DNA from: Trichomonas vaginalis G3
Lineage: Eukaryota > Parabasalia > Trichomonadida > Trichomonadidae
Direction: 5' to 3'
Length of the DNA stretch: 64,000 bases
NCBI RefSeq assembly: GCF_026262505.1
Contig: NC_067208.1
Coordinates: forward strand, 10,611,962 to 10,675,961
Of this stretch, positions 18,177 to 25,763 are shown in pieces. Position 1 is the stretch's first letter. Each line of letters opens with the position of its first letter. Position numbers and translations under genes: made by a program. The notes beneath the pieces were generated by a model. That model saw only the letters and a list, made by a program, of their open reading frames with translations, did no database searches and was not told the origin of the DNA.

Positions 18177-18842
18177 ATGTCAGTCGAAGCAAAAACGTTC
18201 ACGAACAAATCTAATGGCGAAACATTCACAAAAGGCACTTACAACGGTATTGAAGTCTTACGTAGAGACAAGGATGGTTATATAAATGCAACAAAGATGT
18301 GTCAGCAGTTTAGGAAAGACTTTAGAAGGTTGTTGGAAAATAAGTCCTGGGAAGAGTATTTTAAGGCATTTTGTGAAGAATATACCACCCCGCGGAATTC
18401 CGCGGGTTGCTTTTTATACAATGTTAATGCAGGAATTCCTGATGAAATCAAACAGGTTAGAGGAATGTATGTAGACCCAAGACTCGTAAACTATATTGCA
18501 ATGTGGGCTTCTCCAAAATATTGTATAGCAGTTGGAAAAATTATGGACTCCATAGACAAGAAAGTTCATGAGAAGTTAGATGAAGAAGAACTTGAAGATA
18601 CAGTAGAGAATGCAAAACCTTTGTTTGAAGAAGAAGTTAGAAAAATGCATGAAAAACAAATAGAACATGAACGTGAGATATGTTCTGGTTATAGAGATTC
18701 TCCATACGAACTAGACCAATGGGAACAAGAAGATTTAAAGAGAGAATTTAGAGAATATGAACTCGCTAAGATAACATTAGAAGCTGCAGAAAAGAAGTTA
18801 AAAGTTTGGGTCGTTTTGTACAAAAATATTGTGAGTAAATGA
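18177..18842 (+). CDS. KilA-N domain protein 1 (221 aa)
   Basis: The KilA-N signature GYINATKMC (residues 34-42) and the second conserved block GMYVDPRLVNYIAMWASP (96-113) are clear. The C-terminal half is a charged coiled coil (KKVHEKLDEEELEDTVENA). KilA-N proteins bind DNA and are typical of phages and large DNA viruses. Codons for residues 71-76 form an 18-bp GC palindrome (18389-18406), listed separately. The stretch at 18551-18575 is the source-like match to the terminal satellites. The leader is class II. The B copy, 50306-50968, is broken. Confidence 0.85.
   Translation: MSVEAKTFTNKSNGETFTKGTYNGIEVLRRDKDGYINATKMCQQFRKDFRRLLENKSWEEYFKAFCEEYTTPRNSAGCFLYNVNAGIPDEIKQVRGMYVDPRLVNYIAMWASPKYCIAVGKIMDSIDKKVHEKLDEEELEDTVENAKPLFEEEVRKMHEKQIEHEREICSGYRDSPYELDQWEQEDLKREFREYELAKITLEAAEKKLKVWVVLYKNIVSK
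18389..18406. repeat. GC palindrome inside KilA-N coding sequence
   Basis: CCCGCGGAATTCCGCGGG is a perfect 18-bp palindrome in an AT-rich gene. B keeps a 7-bp stem at the same place (AACCCGC/GCGGGTT, 50737-50758) with a different loop. Confidence 0.75.
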
Positions 18843-18856
18843 ACCATTTTTTCGGC

Positions 18857-18933
18857 AAAAATATATTTTAGGGTAGAAGGTTAGATATAACCTGTTTTCT
18901 AACCTCTTTTCTACCCTCTTGAATTTTCATGAA
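18857..18933 (+). repeat. Dispersed palindromic repeat, A type
   Basis: A-type copy with GGTTAGATATAACC at the centre, placed between KilA-N protein 1 and the 304-residue gene. Confidence 0.75.
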
Positions 18934-18936
18934 TTT

Positions 18937-19030
18937 CATCGTAAATGTTTTGTCATGATTTCATCGTAAATGTTTTGTCATGATTTCATCGTAAATGTTT
19001 TGTCAAGACTTCTTCGTACATGTTTTCTAA
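18937..19030. repeat. Internal terminal-satellite units
   Basis: Three to four units of TTTCATCGTAAATGTTTTGTC, matching the 24-bp satellite of B's ends (36153-36402) more than A's own ends. Non-coding. Confidence 0.7.
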
Positions 19031-19106
19031 CCTCATGAGTTTTCCCGAAATAAAAAATAAAGTTGGTTTTTTTAAAAAAATATTTTTTTATTTTTATTGT
19101 AAGAAC

Positions 19107-20021
19107 ATGTTAGCAACAACAGCACCAAACTCGTTAGTCATGAATCCAACATCTATGTTAGTAGAGATGAAAAGCTTCATTCCTTCTTCATATACTTTCG
19201 AAACAAAAATCCAGAAGATAAAGCAAGAACTTTTAACAAGTACTTTGGACTGTTGTGCGAAAGATGAAACAAATGAACAGTATCTTTATGAAATGCAGGA
19301 CATTATTGACCATCTACCTAAACTTCCTGAAATACAACAACAAAAGCTTACTATTCCTGAATTCGACGAAATAGAAGTCAAAGCAACTGACTCAGTAGAA
19401 ATAAAGAAGTTCATACGAAAGGTTAACTATGAGTTTCTTGGATTTCATTGCAACCACAAAGTCATGGACAAAGATTGCGACATGGTATATAAGAACATCT
19501 CTGACATATACAAATCTGGGGAGTTTAAGACCTACGACAACTTTGTTTCGTTAGTTGCTGAATGTGTATGGCAGATAAGAGATAAAGATAGAAGAGGTAA
19601 GATATGGAATGAACAGATAAAACCCGCAACTTTTGAGTTAAAGAGAGCAATTGACGCCTTAGTCATACTAGCAGGTAAGGTTTCAGAATATAACGCAAAA
19701 ATGAACCCACAATGTTCTAAATGTAAAGCAGCAATGAGGAAATATAACTACTCCGTCAAAGAGATAGAACGTATGCGAAACGACTATGCTGACTTAAAGA
19801 GGGAGGCAGAGAAACCAGCAGAAGATAAAATGGACATGTTGACATTTCTAAACAAAAACTATCCAACAGCTGACGATTTCCTTCTTTCAGATGTCAAGAA
19901 GAAATATAAAGAAACCTTCGGCATTGTTAAAACATTCGATGTACTGACAGAAGAAATAGAAGCTACGAAATTGTTTAGAATTTCACGAATTCACAATGTT
20001 TACCATGTAAAACGCTTATAA
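19107..20021 (+). CDS. Unknown element protein (304 aa)
   Basis: Start MLATTAPNSLVMNPTS chosen directly after the class II leader ending GTAAGAACATG. The region upstream in the same frame is repeat DNA. The protein is helical and charged. It has Cys/His-containing segments CNHKVMDKDCDMVY (about 115-130) and CSKCKAAMRKYNYS (about 205-218), which could bind a metal, and a coiled coil around 220-250. It sits among KilA-N regulators with the same leader and so may be expressed with them. No family is recognised. The B copy, about 49142-50041, is broken. Confidence 0.6.
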   Translation: MLATTAPNSLVMNPTSMLVEMKSFIPSSYTFETKIQKIKQELLTSTLDCCAKDETNEQYLYEMQDIIDHLPKLPEIQQQKLTIPEFDEIEVKATDSVEIKKFIRKVNYEFLGFHCNHKVMDKDCDMVYKNISDIYKSGEFKTYDNFVSLVAECVWQIRDKDRRGKIWNEQIKPATFELKRAIDALVILAGKVSEYNAKMNPQCSKCKAAMRKYNYSVKEIERMRNDYADLKREAEKPAEDKMDMLTFLNKNYPTADDFLLSDVKKKYKETFGIVKTFDVLTEEIEATKLFRISRIHNVYHVKRL

Positions 20022-20028
20022 AATAACT

Positions 20029-20091
20029 GGGGTAGAAATGAGGTTAGATATCGGGTTAGATCTAACCTTCTACCCTAAAATATATTTTTGC
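20029..20091 (-). repeat. Dispersed palindromic repeat, A type (inverted)
   Basis: Contains GGTTAGATCTAACC with the flanking GTAGAAATGAGGTTAGA half-sites in reverse order, ending in CTAAAATATATTTTT. It separates the 304-residue gene from the KilA-N/T5orf172 gene. Confidence 0.75.
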
Positions 20092-20187
20092 TGAAAAATG
20101 ACCAAATTTCATGAATTTCCTTAAGATAGAAAATAAAAGCTAGTTTTTTTAAAATATTTTTTTTTATTTTGTATGTAAGAACAGGAA

Positions 20188-20799
20188 ATGTCAAACATTG
20201 AGTTTGAAACAGTTGGAAAGATAGACAATGACACCAAAGTGGTTAGAATAGGTGATTTAAACGTAAGATACTCAAAGAAATACAACAAATATTCTTTGTC
20301 AGACATTTTATCTCCATCTGGAAAGAAAGCAAAGGACTGGGTTAGAATTGCTTCTACTCAGAAAATTTTGACAAGAAATCCTGAGCTTATGATATCGGTA
20401 AGATTCTATGGAACTACAGCATATCTCATCGACAAAAGTCTTATACCAATAGTTTGTTATGGTTAGACCCAGTTGTTGGATATAACTTCATAACATATGG
20501 TTCATTCGACTCAGAACGTTGCAGTGAAGGCTTACTTTACATCGTTCAGAAACCGAAGGACTTCAACACAAAAAGATATAAGATAGGAAGGACATATAAT
20601 ATAACTCTAAGATATGACAGTACAGTCAATAGAGTCAAGGTTGTGTTAGTTAACGATATGAGAGCTGCTGAAACAGAACTACTCGAAAAGTTTGAGAAAA
20701 ATGTATGGTGCTCCCATAAAAGGTAAAGAAACGTTTGAAGTAGATGAGATAGATAGTGCTATAAAATTATTTGACGAAGTTGCTGAAAAATACATGTAA
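20188..20799 (+). pseudogene. T5orf172-domain protein (KilA-N partner), broken
   Basis: The C-terminal region GLLYIVQKPKDFN...YKIGRTYNITLRYDS has the T5orf172 (GIY-YIG-related) signature that often follows KilA-N or Bro-N domains in viral regulators. The N-terminal part (KYSLSDILSPSGKK, DWVRIASTQ) is consistent with a KilA-N-like DNA-binding domain. About two breaks in A. The B copy at 48097-48711 looks whole. A class II leader precedes it. Confidence 0.75.
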
Positions 20800-20837
20800 A
20801 AATAACGTTTACCATGTAAAACGCTTATAAAATAACT

Positions 20838-20900
20838 GGGGTAGAAAAGAGGGTAGAAGACAGGTTAGATCTAACCATCTACCCTAAACATTATTTTTGC
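20838..20900 (-). repeat. Dispersed palindromic repeat, A type (inverted)
   Basis: GGGGTAGAAAAGAGGGTAGA, then GGTTAGATCTAACC and CTAAACATTATTTTTGC. Between two KilA-N-type genes. Confidence 0.75.
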
Positions 20901-20937
20901 TGAATTCAGCACAAAAATCTGAGTAAAATGGCATAAG

Positions 20938-21058
20938 ATTGCTACCCTCGAAAAACCGAGGATAGAGATTCCGTACGAAAAACAGTGAAATTTCTCTAGA
21001 CCGACTTCCTTCGGGGTCGCCAAAACTCTATGAAATCATGAATTTCCTTAAGATAGAA
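20938..21058 (+). pseudogene. Relic of a KilA-N gene segment plus hairpins
   Basis: GCTACCCTCG...CCGAGG and GATAGAGATTCCGTACGAAA match the hairpin segment inside KilA-N protein 2, in the version seen in B (47745-47785). A second hairpin, CGACTTCCTTCGGGGTCG, follows, then the CATGAATTTCCTTAAGATAG block shared with other intergenic regions. It is a short duplicated fragment, not a gene. Confidence 0.6.
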
Positions 21059-21114
21059 AAAATAAAGTTAGTTTTTTATAAAATATTTTTTTATCCTGTA
21101 TATAAGAAACAGAT

Positions 21115-21942
21115 ATGTCAACAACAGAGAACACAACAACAGTTATAGTCCATGAAGCTATAAATGAAGAATATGAGTGGGTTCAGTTTAACAAACAACT
21201 CCGTCTCATTCGTTCGGTCAAAGATGACATGTACCAAATGCAAAGTATTTTGAATACTCTTCGTTCTACAAAGCAAGCATACCATTGGTTTGAAAACCAA
21301 CAGACAAAAGAACTTTTAGAAGAATTTCCTCATATGTTTGCTTCCCTCGGAAAACCGAGGGAAGAGATTCCATTCGAAAATCGCAAGAATTTGGCTCCTT
21401 GTTTGAAAGGATATTATGTACATAGACTTCTTGTAAATGCTGTTGCAATGTGGGCTTCACCTCGTTACGCTTGTTATATTTTCATGATGTTAGATGAAAT
21501 TCATAGACAAGAACGTGAAGAGATGGAAAAGAAACTTCAAGCAAAAGATGAAGTCATTGAAGCAAAAGACAAAAACATACAGAAAAGAATACCACGTTCG
21601 GTACCAAAAGGAAAGGAAAAGAACTATAAGTATATGATTTATACTGAAGAGATGGAAAATGAAGAAGACAGAGATATGGTTATGTTGCATTTAGTCAGAA
21701 GAAACAACAAAAGCTTTTACGACCTTGCTAAGATTTACAAATCTGACAGAAATTGGTTCTATCGCGAAAACTTACCGATTTCAATGACCCCAAATGAAGA
21801 TGTGAAACAAATAGTTCAAGATACGTTACCTCAAACACACTATGATATTAAAGGTTGTACAATACTTACCTTCAAAGAAGATTTGCCATTGTTAAAGGAA
21901 AAAATAACAGAGTATTTTGACAACTTCAAACAAGCAGAGTAA
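21115..21942 (+). CDS. KilA-N-type protein 2 with C-terminal domain (275 aa)
   Basis: The block GYYVHRLLVNAVAMWASPRY (about 101-120) is the conserved second half of a KilA-N domain, parallel to GMYVDPRLVNYIAMWASP in protein 1. A coiled coil (EEMEKKLQAKDEVIEAKDK) follows, then a C-terminal domain (NNKSFYDLAKIYKSDRNWFY) of the kind often attached to viral KilA-N proteins. Likely a DNA-binding regulator. A 9-bp hairpin lies in its coding sequence (21342-21363). Leader class II. The B copy is at 47202-48008 and also looks whole. Confidence 0.75.
   Translation: MSTTENTTTVIVHEAINEEYEWVQFNKQLRLIRSVKDDMYQMQSILNTLRSTKQAYHWFENQQTKELLEEFPHMFASLGKPREEIPFENRKNLAPCLKGYYVHRLLVNAVAMWASPRYACYIFMMLDEIHRQEREEMEKKLQAKDEVIEAKDKNIQKRIPRSVPKGKEKNYKYMIYTEEMENEEDRDMVMLHLVRRNNKSFYDLAKIYKSDRNWFYRENLPISMTPNEDVKQIVQDTLPQTHYDIKGCTILTFKEDLPLLKEKITEYFDNFKQAE
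21342..21363. repeat. Coding hairpin with paired changes between A and B
   Basis: TTCCCTCGG / CCGAGGGAA with an AAAA loop. In B (47760-47781, read on the gene strand) it is TACCCTCGG / CCGAGGGTA: both arms changed and pairing is kept. Confidence 0.8.
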
Positions 21943-22380
21943 ATGAACCATTTATTTTTACGCTTGACTTCAGATGGCTCAGGTAGCTCTATAAGGTAAA
22001 TTGTCTTGTCAAATCCTTCTGGCATTCCGAGTCCTTCCTTCCGACATTCCAAGTTCTTCCATCCGACAGAAAAAGTTTTTCCATCCGACAAGAAAAAATT
22101 TTCCCGACAACTGGAAAAAATTTTCCTGTTGTCCGTCCGTAAACCATTCAAATTTTCGAAAATTGAGAACTTTTTTCCCGACAACTGGAAAAATTTTTCC
22201 CGACAACTGGAAAAAATTTTCCCGACAACTGGAAAAAAATTTCCCGACAACAGGAAGAACTCTTCCTTCCGACAGGACACAAACGAATGTCCGACGTTCC
22301 TCTTCCTGAATGTCTTCCAAAGCCAGAAGAACCGACAACCCCAGCACCACAACAGACTAAGACTCAAACACTTACATTTT
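21943..22380. repeat. Second tandem-repeat island between convergent genes
   Basis: Units of TTCCCGACAACTGGAAAAAA and related CCATCCGACA blocks, arranged partly as inverted pairs, lie between the KilA-N 2 and ATPase genes. The 20-bp shared motif is at 22278-22297. Open frames on both strands here are repeat artefacts. B has a different unit at the same place (46755-47200). Confidence 0.75.
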
Positions 22381-23256
22381 TCAAGCTTGACTTTTTACAA
22401 TTTGAACTTTGTTCGCGTAGATGTGAATTCTGAAAGAAGTATGAGGGTCTTGTATGACTTTGTACTTCTCCCATAGTTCATGTCTGTCAAACTTACCTGC
22501 CATGGACTCTTTCATAAGTTCCATGAAATCGTCTTCGGACAATCCAGGGAAAAGTATGATATCAGTAAGTATTCTTTTAACATCCTTACTTAAACTCTTT
22601 GCTGTCTGTACACAAATGACAACTGAGATGTTAAAGTGTCTGAGCTTCTTAAGAATTCGACACATGTCTTGTTCTCTGTTCTTTAACAAAGGATGAGAAG
22701 CAAAGTCATCTAAGATAAGAAGACATCTATGAGGGTATGTCTTCCAATCGTAAGATTGCAATTTCTTCGAAATGTATTCTATCTCTTTCTGTTTGTTTCT
22801 GAAGTGTTTCTTCTCTAATATTCTCTGCATTTCCTCATTTGGGTCTTTAAACTTAGAATTGACATACTCATTTATAGCATTGTACTTCAAAACTCTTCTT
22901 TGGTACTTCTTTATCCAATCTAACAACTCAGAGTCTTTTATACATACTAACTTAGACTTTTTTATAATATCTTTGAACGAATTGACGGTTTGATCGAATT
23001 GACCAGAAGTACTACAAATAACAACTAACTCATAGAATGGGTTCTTCTCATCTAGTTCTTGTTGTTGTGCAGCCATTTTAAGATAAGTGAAAGTCTTACC
23101 CGACCCAGGTGGTGCGATTAGACCTGTTATACCATTCTGAGCAAATAGGAACTTGTCATGTATAGGTTTTATCTGAGCATTTTCTAACTTCCTCTTGTTC
23201 TTCTTCAAAACATTCTCAAATTTCTTGTCAATGTCAGCAAACTTTTTTTCTAACAT
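22381..23256 (-). CDS. Genome-packaging ATPase (A32/FtsK-HerA type, 291 aa)
   Basis: Walker A APPGSGKT (residues 48-55), Walker B LLILDDF (179-185) and the following NREQDMCRILKKLRHFNIS and VVICVQTAK segments fit the FtsK/HerA-superfamily packaging ATPases of Polintons, virophages and poxviruses (A32). It would pump DNA into the capsid. The start MLEKKFADIDKKF was chosen over an in-frame start 102 bp upstream because a 36-bp divergent promoter with TTTTTAT on each side precedes it. B keeps the same start (45879). Looks whole in both. Confidence 0.88.
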   Translation of the reverse strand: MLEKKFADIDKKFENVLKKNKRKLENAQIKPIHDKFLFAQNGITGLIAPPGSGKTFTYLKMAAQQQELDEKNPFYELVVICSTSGQFDQTVNSFKDIIKKSKLVCIKDSELLDWIKKYQRRVLKYNAINEYVNSKFKDPNEEMQRILEKKHFRNKQKEIEYISKKLQSYDWKTYPHRCLLILDDFASHPLLKNREQDMCRILKKLRHFNISVVICVQTAKSLSKDVKRILTDIILFPGLSEDDFMELMKESMAGKFDRHELWEKYKVIQDPHTSFRIHIYANKVQIVKSQA

Positions 23257-23292
23257 ATTTTTAGAAAAATTAAAATTTTTATCTTTTAGAAA
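23257..23292. promoter_or_regulatory. 36-bp divergent promoter
   Basis: Lies between the ATPase and 150-residue gene start codons. It contains AATTTTTATCTTTTAGAAA on one side and TTTTTAATTTTTCTAAAAAT on the other. Conserved in B at 45843-45878. Confidence 0.55.
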
Positions 23293-23745
23293 ATGTCTAG
23301 TGATTTCGCTATCTATATTCGAGACAAGCTTTTTGACTCTAAAACATCTGTCGACCATAAAATCTTACATAGTGTAAACAAGAAAGGTGAATTTGTTCTA
23401 AAGTTCTGTTTCTGGGAATATGACAAGAACCATAAAACATTAAGCAGAGCAGTCTTAAAATTTGTCAATGACAGACTTGTTGACAGAGATGACGCCTCTT
23501 GGAGAGATGAAGTCCAACAAAAGTTCTTAGAATGCAAAGAAGACACATGCGCTGTTCTTGAAGATGAAATAGGAAACAGAATAGAAGAGCTATTAAAGGA
23601 CAAAGAACTTTTACATAAATATGGTTCTGAGAAATTTGACATAACTCCACCAGAAAAGAAGAAGAAGAGAGAGAAGAAAGAAAAGAAAGTAGAAGAGAAG
23701 AAAGAACCTGAACCAGAGCCAGAGAAAAAGAAATTTGACATGTAA
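23293..23745 (+). CDS. Unknown element protein with Lys/Glu/Pro tail (150 aa)
   Basis: Looks whole, starting MSSDFAIYIRDKLF. Residues 1-115 form a compact, charged region (KFCFWEYDKNHKTLSRAVLK, DEVQQKFLECKEDTC). Residues 118-150 are an alternating Lys/Glu tail (EKKVEEKKEPEPEPEKKK). It is divergent from the packaging ATPase, so it may act with packaging or replication. No family is recognised. The B copy at 45385-45842 has about one break. Confidence 0.6.
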   Translation: MSSDFAIYIRDKLFDSKTSVDHKILHSVNKKGEFVLKFCFWEYDKNHKTLSRAVLKFVNDRLVDRDDASWRDEVQQKFLECKEDTCAVLEDEIGNRIEELLKDKELLHKYGSEKFDITPPEKKKKREKKEKKVEEKKEPEPEPEKKKFDM

Positions 23746-23761
23746 AAATAAAATTTTATTT

Positions 23762-24180
23762 TTAGAACATTTCTGGGTCAATGTCAATGTTCTCTTCCTC
23801 TTTAGGAGCAAACACTGGCTTAGACTCTAAAATCTTTTTACCCAATTTACCTTGAACTTCAACTATCTTAGACTCATAATATTCATAGTCGTCTGCTTTC
23901 TTTGGTTCATAAGTATAACAAGTTTGTATGCTTTGCCTTCTTTAAGGTTTGAGAACCTTCTGTCAAAATTTTCTTTGACTGTTAACAAACCTTCTATGTC
24001 TAAGTCTTCAAATTTCGCACCATTTTTAGTCACAATAGCAAACTTAACTGGTTCGATGTTCCAAACTTTGTCAAATGAAGACTTTTCAAAATGGTAGAAG
24101 TAAACATTCAAATATGCGAATGGAGCTAACTTATCTTTGACTTCTGTCATGTACTTATTTACTGAAATATATTTCGTCAT
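23762..24180 (-). pseudogene. Putative ssDNA-binding-like protein (~139 aa), broken
   Basis: The N-terminus MTKYISVNKYMTEVKDKL and LNVYFYHFEKSSFDKVW match the whole copy in B (44949-45368). About one break. In B it directly follows the SF3 helicase and ends in an acidic tail (EEENIDIDPEMF), as single-strand-binding proteins often do; that function is inference. In A its upstream neighbour is the HNH cassette instead of the helicase. Confidence 0.55.
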
Positions 24181-24194
24181 CTTTTCTATCGGAT

Positions 24195-24945
24195 AAAAAA
24201 ATATTTTTTTTTTTAAAACGTTTTAAAATGGTATGCCATATAGCTTCTTGAATTTGTTAAGAAGTATTTTAACGTATTTTCCATCTGTATCTCTAGTGTT
24301 TACATAAGCATAGCCATCCTTAGTAAAACATACTTGTAATTTCCTATAGTTTACGCCGGTATAAAAGTAGAAAGAGTCTTGTTCTTCGCTATAGTAGTAA
24401 AACTCAAACGTATGCTTGCCATAGTCTATAATTTCAATTGCTTCATCTTCTAGTTCGTCGACAAATTCGAATACAATATCTCTAAATTTGCTTTTGTTCT
24501 TATTGTTTTCAGAACGAGTAACCCAACGTAAGTTTTCAAGTCTATTGTCGTTTCTTATACGGTTTATATGGTCTACAAGAGGTAGATTGTTAGGGTTCGG
24601 TATAAAATGAGTTGCAATGACAACATGTTTTAAATAGTGTTTTCCACTCATCTTCATCCTAGCATATCCTTTATTTTGCTCCCATTCGCTTAAAACTCTT
24701 TTTGTCTTTTTGTTTCTGACTTCAAATGACTCACAACAGTGAATTTCATATTTCTCATCTAACAAACAAGTTTCCCAACGGTCTTCTCCAACAAACTCAG
24801 CGTACATTTCAAATAAAATAAAAAAATATTTTTTTAAAAAATGTTTTATTTCATGCAATGTTTTACTTCTCATCTAACAAACATGTTTCCCAACGGTCTG
24901 CTCCAACAAAACTCAGCGTACATTTCAAATAAAATAAAAATATAC
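24195..24945 (-). mobile_element. HNH endonuclease cassette (full plus mini copy) replacing the helicase
   Basis: The cassette runs from the 3' motif TTTTAAAATGGTATGCCATA to the leader of the HNH gene. A mini copy lies upstream of it (24836-24945), made only of the gene's first ~40 codons' start region and the tail. B has the same full-plus-mini pair at 52661-53397 in a different locus. In A it occupies the space between the minor capsid and the 139-residue gene, where B has the SF3 helicase. Confidence 0.75.
24223..24807 (-). CDS. HNH homing-type endonuclease (194 aa)
   Basis: Starts MYAEFVGEDRWETCLLDEKY; an in-frame ATG further upstream lies in the mini cassette. The N-terminal NUMOD4-like region (WETCLLDEKYEIHCCESFEV) is followed by the HNH core HVVIATHFIPNPNNLPLVDH and INRIRNDNRLENLRWVTRSE, the pattern of phage HNH endonucleases. 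It would cut a specific DNA site and spread its own cassette. Looks whole here and in B (52661-53245), with few differences. Its different location in each element marks it as independently mobile. Confidence 0.85.
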   Translation of the reverse strand: MYAEFVGEDRWETCLLDEKYEIHCCESFEVRNKKTKRVLSEWEQNKGYARMKMSGKHYLKHVVIATHFIPNPNNLPLVDHINRIRNDNRLENLRWVTRSENNKNKSKFRDIVFEFVDELEDEAIEIIDYGKHTFEFYYYSEEQDSFYFYTGVNYRKLQVCFTKDGYAYVNTRDTDGKYVKILLNKFKKLYGIPF

Positions 24946-24949
24946 TGTT

Positions 24950-25759
24950 TTATTCTTGAGCTATTTGTTGCATTTGTTGTTCCATTTGTTGCATTTGTTG
25001 TTCTTGAGCTATTTGTTGTTGAAGTTGTTCTTGTAGTACAATACTTTCACCAGTTGCATCTTCCAATTCGAAACTTTCTGCCGTCATTGACAAATACATA
25101 GGACATAAAAGTTTTACAGGAACAAAGTTTGCGTCAACTAAGGTTAAGTTTATGTTTGCTAAAGTGTTTGAGTTTACTAAAGCTGAAAACTCTGCATTCG
25201 AATGAACAATAGGCAAACCAGCAGAGAAAGTGTTGTTTATACGCATGAGTATCTTTTGGTCATAGTAGTTTCTGTCGACATTCGAATAACACTTTGAACC
25301 TAAGTTTGAAACAATATATAAAATAGGTGTACTTAAAGTCAATGGAACAGACAAACCTTGTATGACACCTTTTCCTGTTATAGGAAACTGTTGGTAGTAA
25401 AAACCAGATATAAGTTTTGTATTATAGCTCATATCGTTTATACTAAACTCAGTCGGACATCCAAACATAATGAAACCTGCTCTAGTTGCAGCACATGTTA
25501 CATCCGTCCTTAAAGTATTAAATAAGTCAACAAAACCTGTTGGTGGTATATCTGAGTAAGTATCTTCAAAGAAGTATTTTTTACCATTCACAACAACAAA
25601 GTCTTCTGGTGTCAAAAGAGCAAAACAGGCTTTAGTCGTCATCGTGTTTAAAGTTAGTTTACAATATCGTCCTTGAGGACTTTGTAAGTTTGTTGTTATA
25701 GAATTATATGACTCAGGGTTTTTAGTCGTAATAGTATAAACCACTATGTCTTCTGCCAT
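24950..25759 (-). CDS. Minor capsid (penton-like) protein (269 aa)
   Basis: Starts MAEDIVVYTITTKNPESYNS. It is beta-rich throughout (KLISGFYYQQFPITGKGVIQ, PILYIVSNLGSKCYS), followed by a Gln-rich tail of repeated EQQMQQM. Size, order and closeness to the major capsid and ATPase genes fit the single-jelly-roll penton protein of Polintons; the fold is inferred, not read from a motif. It is 4 bp from the next gene, so the two are likely co-expressed. Looks whole. The B copy (42846-43644) has about one break. Confidence 0.7.
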   Translation of the reverse strand: MAEDIVVYTITTKNPESYNSITTNLQSPQGRYCKLTLNTMTTKACFALLTPEDFVVVNGKKYFFEDTYSDIPPTGFVDLFNTLRTDVTCAATRAGFIMFGCPTEFSINDMSYNTKLISGFYYQQFPITGKGVIQGLSVPLTLSTPILYIVSNLGSKCYSNVDRNYYDQKILMRINNTFSAGLPIVHSNAEFSALVNSNTLANINLTLVDANFVPVKLLCPMYLSMTAESFELEDATGESIVLQEQLQQQIAQEQQMQQMEQQMQQIAQE

Positions 25760-25763
25760 TTAC

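Noticed and set aside
22001-22476. Plus- and minus-strand frames over 100 codons between KilA-N 2 and the ATPase (also 46659-47179 in B)
   Set aside because: They translate the tandem repeat island, are open on both strands and are not shared between A and B.
23313-23741. Ser/Phe-rich frame opposite the 150-residue protein (and 45389-45826 in B)
   Set aside because: It is the antisense of the Lys/Glu-rich tail. The coding strand is fixed by the divergent promoter and by the shared N-terminus.
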